Positions 7,179 to 10,966 of a DNA stretch of 10,966 nt are shown here, one piece after another (position 1 is the stretch's first letter; each line of letters starts with the position of its first letter). Source of the DNA: Burkholderiales bacterium (GTDB lineage Bacteria > Pseudomonadota > Gammaproteobacteria > Burkholderiales > Burkholderiaceae_D); contig JACPVY010000150.1 in the NCBI GenBank assembly GCA_016197345.1, positions 1 to 10,966 of the forward strand, read 5' to 3'. A program made the translations under genes and the position numbers. The notes under the pieces are model-generated. The model had not been told where the DNA came from and did not search any database. It worked only from the letters and a program-made list of their open reading frames with translations.

Positions 7179-7960
7179 ATAATGTGAATAGCATGGGCAT
7201 CGACTTTGCGATTATCTTACCGGCCTTGTTGGCGGGGCTGATTGTACTAGCGACCCATATTCCTCTGGGCGCGCAAGTCTTAAAGCGTGGCATCGTCTTT
7301 ATCGATTTGGCGATTGCGCAAATCGCCGCGCTCGGCGTCATCATCGCTGGCCTTGCCGATTTAGAGCAAGCGTGGGCGGTGCAGTTAGCGGCAGGCTCTG
7401 CCGCTGGCTTGGGAGCCTTGCTATTGACATGGACAGAAAAGCGTTGGCCCGAGGTGCAAGAAGCGCAAATTGGCGTGATGTTCATCTTGGCGGCGACCGC
7501 AGGCTTGTTGTTAGTGGCCAAAAATCCGCATGGGGGTGAGCATTTGCAAGATTTGCTGGCTGGGCAAATCTTGTGGGTGCGCTACGCCCAATTGATTGTC
7601 CCCGCGCTAGGGACGGCGGTGATTTTGGTCTTGCTCAAGGTATTGGATCAACGCTTAAGTCGGCTTGGGTTTTATTTGATTTTTGCCTTAGCGGTGACGG
7701 CATCGGTGCAATTGGTTGGCGTGTATTTGGTCTTCACTAGCCTGATCGTGCCTAGCCTTGCAGTACGGCATTATCGCGAGGAATTCAAATTACCTTTGGC
7801 TTACCTGACCGGAGCGGTTGGCTATGCGATTGGTTTGATGTTATCGACTTTGTTTGATTTACCGTCTGGCGCCTTGATCGTGTGGTGCCTGACGCTATGT
7901 GCGATGTTGATGTATGCCTTTGGCCCGCGGCCAAAGGCGGGTGTGCCTGCTGGTGACTGA
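7175..7960 (+). CDS. Metal ABC transporter permease (ZnuB-like, ABC-3 family)
   Basis: This inner-membrane permease (261 aa, typical size) should move the metal delivered by the upstream binding protein into the cytoplasm. The sequence is almost wholly hydrophobic, with about eight membrane segments. It contains the ABC-3 hallmarks RGIVFIDLAIAQIAALG near residues 38-54 and GEHLQDLLAGQILWV near 120-134, the latter lying in the loop expected to contact the ATPase. Its ATG overlaps the preceding stop as ATGA, with GAAGG upstream, so the two are translationally coupled. No ATP-binding subunit follows: the next element is a terminator, then convergent genes. It must either use an ATPase from another locus or the system is incomplete. 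Confidence 0.92.
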   Translation: MNNVNSMGIDFAIILPALLAGLIVLATHIPLGAQVLKRGIVFIDLAIAQIAALGVIIAGLADLEQAWAVQLAAGSAAGLGALLLTWTEKRWPEVQEAQIGVMFILAATAGLLLVAKNPHGGEHLQDLLAGQILWVRYAQLIVPALGTAVILVLLKVLDQRLSRLGFYLIFALAVTASVQLVGVYLVFTSLIVPSLAVRHYREEFKLPLAYLTGAVGYAIGLMLSTLFDLPSGALIVWCLTLCAMLMYAFGPRPKAGVPAGD

Positions 7961-8069
7961 GTTTCGTTGATGTCTCTCTTTGGGGGAAATCAAACTTGTT
8001 GTGCGCGTTTGCGTCTCCCCCTTTTTTGCTCAGGGCATAAAGAGAGATCAGCGGCTAGTCACCAGCGGC
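7945..8069. repeat. Nested multi-segment inverted repeat around the cluster terminator
   Basis: Four sets of complementary arms are nested: GCC 7945-7947 with GGC 8067-8069 beside GCTGGTGACT 7949-7958 with AGTCACCAGC 8057-8066; TGAT-CTCTCTT 7968-7980 (two bulged bases) with AAGAGAGATCA 8040-8050; GGGGGA 7982-7987 with TCCCCC 8016-8021; CAAAC 7991-7995 with GTTTG 8007-8011. The outer arm starts inside the permease coding sequence and takes in its stop codon. The innermost two sets form the terminator; the outer ones are not needed for it. Confidence 0.75.
7982..8027 (+). terminator. Intrinsic terminator of the metal-uptake cluster
   Basis: A GGGGGA/TCCCCC stem (7982-7987 and 8016-8021), extended inside by CAAAC/GTTTG, is followed immediately by six T residues (8022-8027). 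It lies 22 bases past the permease stop and should end transcription of the plus-strand cluster. The long interior makes it somewhat atypical. Confidence 0.75.
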
Positions 8070-8171
8070 AAATCGATGATGAAGATGATGAGGAGTGATC
8101 CAATCTCCACAGCGGGTGACGGTCATCACACTCTGCGCCAAACCAATTGGCACAAAGGCGAAAACGAATTT

Positions 8172-8207
8172 GAAGGGCTAATGGCACCCGCGGTGCTGCT
8201 AGCCTTC
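8172..8207. terminator. Stem-loop in the convergent gap, possible terminator for the chemoreceptor gene
   Basis: GAAGGGCTA (8172-8180) pairs with TAGCCTTC (8200-8207) with one bulged base. Inside a 3x3 mismatch, GCACC (8184-8188) pairs with GGTGC (8192-8196) around a 3-base loop. It lies 31 bases past the chemoreceptor stop on the minus strand, where a terminator is expected. No T-run follows on that strand and only TTT follows on the plus strand. The rest of 8070-8237 contains no gene I can support. Confidence 0.45.
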
Positions 8208-8237
8208 TTTGATGCGTTGGAATGAATATGTTGCTAT

Positions 8238-9905
8238 TTAATGGGCGATTTTCAATTTGCGGTTGTTCGTTCGTGGCGTGTGCTGGGCATGAGCGCGTTG
8301 TGTCCCCTTGCTTGGTGTGAACGGGGTAGCGCTGCGCGTGTGTTGCTCTTGTAGGCGAAAGACGTTCACGCTTTGTGTTAATTTGTTGGCCTGCTCACGC
8401 AATGACGCTGACGATGCGGCCGCCTCTTCCACCAGCGCCGCATTTTGTTGTGTCACTTGATCCATTTGCGTAATCGCTAAGTTGATTTGCTCTATACCCG
8501 CAGTTTGCTCTTTGCTGGCGCTTGAAATATGGCCCATGATGTCGGTTACGCGCGCGATGCTGCTGACAATCTTGCTCATCGTCGTCCCTGCCTGATCGAC
8601 TAAGTTGACCCCGACCCCGACTTGCTGTACCGAATCATCAATCAATGCCTTAATTTCTTTGGCGGCGCTTGCCGAACGTTGTGACAGATTGCGCACTTCA
8701 CTCGCCACAACGGCAAAGCCTCGTCCTTGTTCGCCAGCGCGCGCCGCTTCTACGGCCGCATTTAAAGCAAGAATATTGGTTTGGAAGGCGATGCCGTCGA
8801 TCACCGCAATAATATCGACGATTTTGTGTGAGGAGGCGCTGATATTGGCCATCGTCGCGACAACTTGCTGCACCACCTCACCGCCCTGATGGGCCACCTG
8901 CGAAGCGCTCTGCGCTAATTCAGTCGCGCGGCAAGCATGGTCGGCATTTTGTTTGACGGTGCTGGTCAGTTCTTCCATCGAGGAAGCAGTTTGTTGCAAG
9001 GCACTGGCTTGTTGCTCGGTACGAGAAGATAAATCCAAATTACCTGCCGCGATTTGACCGGATGCAGTAGCGATCGTGTGTGTCCCATCTCGTACATCAG
9101 CAACGATATTGGTCAAGGCGCGATTCATGTCTTTTAACGCTTGCATCAATTTACCAGTTTCATCGCGGGAGTTGACTTCGACTTCAGCACTTAAATCGCC
9201 TTCGGCGACACCTTGTGCTAGCTGCACCGCTTCATTGAGCGGACGGGTAATGCCGACAGTAATAAAGAAAGCCGCGCCGATACCGACCAAAATGGCGATC
9301 CCAGTCAAACTCAACATCACCATTTGCGCCCGCTGGTAAGCGGCATTGGCATCGGCGACCTCGGCTTGAATTTTTTTGGTTTCTAGTTCCGCTAAGCTGC
9401 TCAAATCGGCACGCCATTTTTTCTGCAATGGACGCATGGTGTAGACCAGTAATTTAATTGCCTCAGCATCTTGATTGACCATGCCCAACTCAATCACCTG
9501 GGCCATGATAGGTGCGGAAGCGTTCGCGTCTTCGCTGATTTTGCTTAGTAAGCCTTTTTCTTCGCTGACACCGAGTGCATCGGCCAGCAAAATTGCCTTT
9601 AACTTGGCTTCCGCTTGCTCATACTTGGCGGTTTGCTGTTTGATGCGCTCAATTTCTGGCTGCATTTCAGATAACTCGCTGAGCAAAACCACATTGCGTG
9701 CGGCAATCGAGCGCTCATTGACGGTATCGCGCATCACATTCACTAATTCCACTTCTCGATTACCCACTTGGGTAATTTGCTCAAGGTGGTTTTGTAGCAA
9801 GGTGATACGACTGATGCCGACGGCCGAAATGGCGATTAATAAGAGCAACAACAAGGTAAAGCCCATGCCCATGCGGGTGCCGATGGAAAAATTTTTGATA
9901 TTCAT
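8238..9905 (-). CDS. Methyl-accepting chemotaxis protein (Tsr-class)
   Basis: This transmembrane chemoreceptor (555 aa) feeds the CheA/CheW array. I chose the ATG at 9905 because GGAAAG and AAG sequences lie just upstream; an in-frame ATG at 9929 would add eight residues of non-family sequence. The first membrane helix (about 10-30) is followed by a periplasmic helical-bundle ligand domain (about 31-185, four-helix type), a second helix (about 190-210), HAMP with the TRPL entry (about 212-262) and the cytoplasmic signalling hairpin. The tip reads [23 protein letters not shown], around Phe374, very close to Tsr. Methylation-helix repeats such as [20 protein letters not shown] are present. There is no C-terminal NWETF-like pentapeptide for CheR/CheB; the tail is basic and ends KLKIAH. 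The ligand is unknown. It is the downstream neighbour of the partial kinase. Confidence 0.95.
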   Translation of the reverse strand: MNIKNFSIGTRMGMGFTLLLLLLIAISAVGISRITLLQNHLEQITQVGNREVELVNVMRDTVNERSIAARNVVLLSELSEMQPEIERIKQQTAKYEQAEAKLKAILLADALGVSEEKGLLSKISEDANASAPIMAQVIELGMVNQDAEAIKLLVYTMRPLQKKWRADLSSLAELETKKIQAEVADANAAYQRAQMVMLSLTGIAILVGIGAAFFITVGITRPLNEAVQLAQGVAEGDLSAEVEVNSRDETGKLMQALKDMNRALTNIVADVRDGTHTIATASGQIAAGNLDLSSRTEQQASALQQTASSMEELTSTVKQNADHACRATELAQSASQVAHQGGEVVQQVVATMANISASSHKIVDIIAVIDGIAFQTNILALNAAVEAARAGEQGRGFAVVASEVRNLSQRSASAAKEIKALIDDSVQQVGVGVNLVDQAGTTMSKIVSSIARVTDIMGHISSASKEQTAGIEQINLAITQMDQVTQQNAALVEEAAASSASLREQANKLTQSVNVFRLQEQHTRSATPFTPSKGTQRAHAQHTPRTNNRKLKIAH

Positions 9906-9934
9906 GCTTCTTTCCCGTTGATCAATCACGTAAC

Positions 9935-9964
9935 GATTACTGAAAATTGCTGAAGATTACTGAA
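9935..9964 (-). repeat. Three 10-bp tandem units upstream of the chemoreceptor gene
   Basis: On the minus strand, three abutting decamers read TTCAGTAATC (9964-9955), TTCAGCAATT (9954-9945) and TTCAGTAATC (9944-9935). The outer two are identical; the middle differs at two positions. The array ends 29 bases before the chemoreceptor ATG. A 10-bp period places each unit on the same face of the DNA helix. Confidence 0.85.
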
Positions 9965-10007
9965 TGTGATATGCAGCGTGGCGAATGGTGGTAATGAAAT
10001 GCAGATA

Positions 10008-10026
10008 CGGCGATTTTCTATCGCCG
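10008..10026. repeat. Perfect 7-bp inverted repeat (hairpin)
   Basis: CGGCGAT (10008-10014) and ATCGCCG (10020-10026) flank TTTCT. It lies about 100 bases upstream of the chemoreceptor start. One arm overlaps GGCGATAG on the minus strand, which resembles the flagellar sigma-28 -10 element at six of eight positions, but the matching -35 is poor. Confidence 0.6.
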
Positions 10027-10061
10027 CATTAGCCAAAAGTGATTAGGTGGTCGGTGCCGGA

Positions 10062-10089
10062 CGCCAAAGATAACCGCGAGGATTTGGCG
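10062..10089. repeat. Perfect 7-bp inverted repeat with 14-base spacer
   Basis: CGCCAAA (10062-10068) and TTTGGCG (10083-10089) are exact reverse complements, with half-site centres 21 bp (about two helical turns) apart. The spacing fits a dimeric regulator as well as an RNA hairpin. The target gene is not clear. Confidence 0.5.
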
Positions 10090-10342
10090 GCGCTGTTAAG
10101 TCCGGCTGCGCTGACTGATGCTTAAGAGCAAATCGGGGTTGGGATGAGCACATTTGAAAAACCTTGCCGGGATGCAATGATTCTTAACAGCCCCATTGTA
10201 GATTATTGTTGCCGTGTGTCAAATTTTTATTGGTGTGGCGATGTCATTGCATAGTCTGCGCCGCCACAGCGGTACTGTTGTGGCAATTATGTTGCATGCT
10301 AGACGCTGAGAAAGCAGCATTGAGCAAAGCGTACAAAGCACT

Positions 10343-10966
10343 TTACAGGTGGGTGTTTAGGGGGAGATCCAACATAAATTCCGTACCTGTCCCCAATTCG
10401 CTACTGACAGAAATCTGCCCTTGCAGGAGCGAGGTGACGATGTTGTAGCAAATCGACAAACCCAAGCCATTGCCGCCTTGGCCTAAGCGCGTGGTGAAAA
10501 ATGGATCGAAGATGCGTGTTAAGTGTTCGGCTTTGATGCCTACACCATTATCCGAAAATCGCAGCAATACCCGACCTGCATGGCCGTGACGGGCGCTGAT
10601 AATAATCTGCCCCGTTTCGCGGCCAGCGAAACCATGGGCGATGGCATTGTTGATTAAGCAGGTAATGACTTGGCCATAGGGGCCGGGGTAGCTATCGAGG
10701 TGAATATTCGGCGCGATATCGAGTTGTATGCTATGCCCGCCAGCGCGGATATGGCTCATCATCGTTGCTACGACTTCATGCGTCGTTTGTTGCAAATCAA
10801 AACTGCGCCGCTGCGCCGTGGTACGATCCGCGGCGACTTGTTTGAAACTGACGACCAACTCAGCGGCGCTATGCAAGCCGCGCAAAATCATGCCCATGCC
10901 TTCTTTCAGTTCGCCGATGAATTGCTGCAAATCTTGTAGCCGCAATTGATTGCCGCGCAATTGACC
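10343..10966 (-). CDS. Sensor histidine kinase, C-terminal part (cut by window edge)
   Basis: The last 207 codons of a histidine kinase are visible; the frame continues past 10966, so the start, sensor region and phospho-acceptor His are outside. The visible part begins in the long helical region before the ATPase (GQLRGNQLRLQDLQQF, then AELVVSFKQVAADRTTAQRR). It continues with the HATPase domain: N-box LINNAIAHGF, G1 DNGVGI, the F-box region IFDPFFTTRLGQGG with G2 NGLGLSI, and the closing GTGTEFMLDLPL. The catalytic motifs are intact. This matches a kinase class common in Betaproteobacteria in which the sensor part lies N-terminal. No response regulator is visible. The chemoreceptor gene lies 437 bases downstream on the same strand, so a functional link is uncertain. 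Confidence 0.9.
   Translation of the reverse strand, partial: GQLRGNQLRLQDLQQFIGELKEGMGMILRGLHSAAELVVSFKQVAADRTTAQRRSFDLQQTTHEVVATMMSHIRAGGHSIQLDIAPNIHLDSYPGPYGQVITCLINNAIAHGFAGRETGQIIISARHGHAGRVLLRFSDNGVGIKAEHLTRIFDPFFTTRLGQGGNGLGLSICYNIVTSLLQGQISVSSELGTGTEFMLDLPLNTHL

Larger units (their letters stand above)
9906..10342. other. 437-bp intergenic region between kinase and chemoreceptor, no gene found
   Basis: No coding frame here has a plausible start, ribosome-binding site and composition. The region contains the three-unit 10-bp repeat (9935-9964) and inverted repeats CGGCGAT/ATCGCCG (10008-10026), CGCCAAA/TTTGGCG (10062-10089), GCTGTTAAG/CTTAACAGC (10092-10191) and GCCACA/TGTGGC (10263-10284). 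It should include the chemoreceptor promoter and the end of the upstream kinase transcript, and has room for a small RNA, but no element could be assigned. Confidence 0.6.

Noticed and set aside
7980..8225. 81-codon plus-strand open frame after the permease
   Set aside because: Its start lies inside the terminator, there is no ribosome-binding site, and it runs through two stem-loops. The composition is not convincing, although the C-terminal half (HHTLRQTNWHKGENEFEG) looked slightly protein-like.
9475..9921. 148-codon plus-strand frame antisense to the chemoreceptor
   Set aside because: Shadow of the chemoreceptor gene; the opposite frame is a clear full-length family member.
10018..10045. 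Flagellar sigma-28 promoter for the chemoreceptor
   Set aside because: The -10 resembles the consensus (GGCGATAG), but the -35 matches only about half and the spacer is one base too long, so it is not listed as a promoter.
10206..10448. 80-codon plus-strand open frame in the intergenic gap
   Set aside because: It runs into the antisense of the kinase, has no ribosome-binding site and has Cys-rich composition typical of a chance frame.
1..10966. CRISPR array, insertion sequence, tRNA or rRNA
   Set aside because: No regularly spaced repeats with unique spacers, no transposase frame and no tRNA- or rRNA-like sequence was seen on either strand.

Overview
The window looks like a chromosomal segment of a Gram-negative betaproteobacterium, probably Burkholderiales and perhaps Oxalobacteraceae. 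The lineage is inferred from the style of the tryptophanyl-tRNA synthetase, the Tsr-like chemoreceptor and the histidine kinases; no rRNA or other decisive marker is present. Base composition is moderate and even across the genes. No insertion sequence, phage gene, tRNA, rRNA or CRISPR array was seen.

Left part (1-4035): a plus-strand hybrid sensor kinase (kinase core, degenerate receiver, intact receiver, HPt) converges on two minus-strand genes, a small two-helix membrane protein and trpS. trpS is a housekeeping gene. An 8-bp stem-loop separates it from the membrane-protein gene downstream.

Centre (4036-8070): a plus-strand cluster reads as a metal-uptake module, most likely for zinc. It has a small exported Cys-pair protein resembling DUF2946, an outer-membrane beta-barrel with an N-terminal coiled coil, a ZnuA-type periplasmic metal-binding protein, and a ZnuB-type permease overlapping it by 4 bp. 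Together they could carry a metal ion across the outer membrane, capture it in the periplasm and pass it through the inner membrane. No ATPase (ZnuC-type) gene is in the cluster, so the permease must borrow an ATPase encoded elsewhere. The cluster ends in a clear intrinsic terminator nested inside a longer set of inverted repeats that reaches into the permease stop codon.

Right part (8070-10966): on the minus strand lie a Tsr-class methyl-accepting chemotaxis protein and, upstream of it, the 3' part of a second histidine kinase cut by the window edge. The 437-bp gap between them has no convincing gene but carries three exact-length 10-bp tandem units just upstream of the chemoreceptor start, plus several inverted repeats.

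The most interesting leads are the ATPase-less metal transporter with its dedicated outer-membrane protein, the nested inverted repeat around its terminator, the three-unit repeat in front of the chemoreceptor, and the degenerate features of the hybrid kinase. None of these alone proves a new system.
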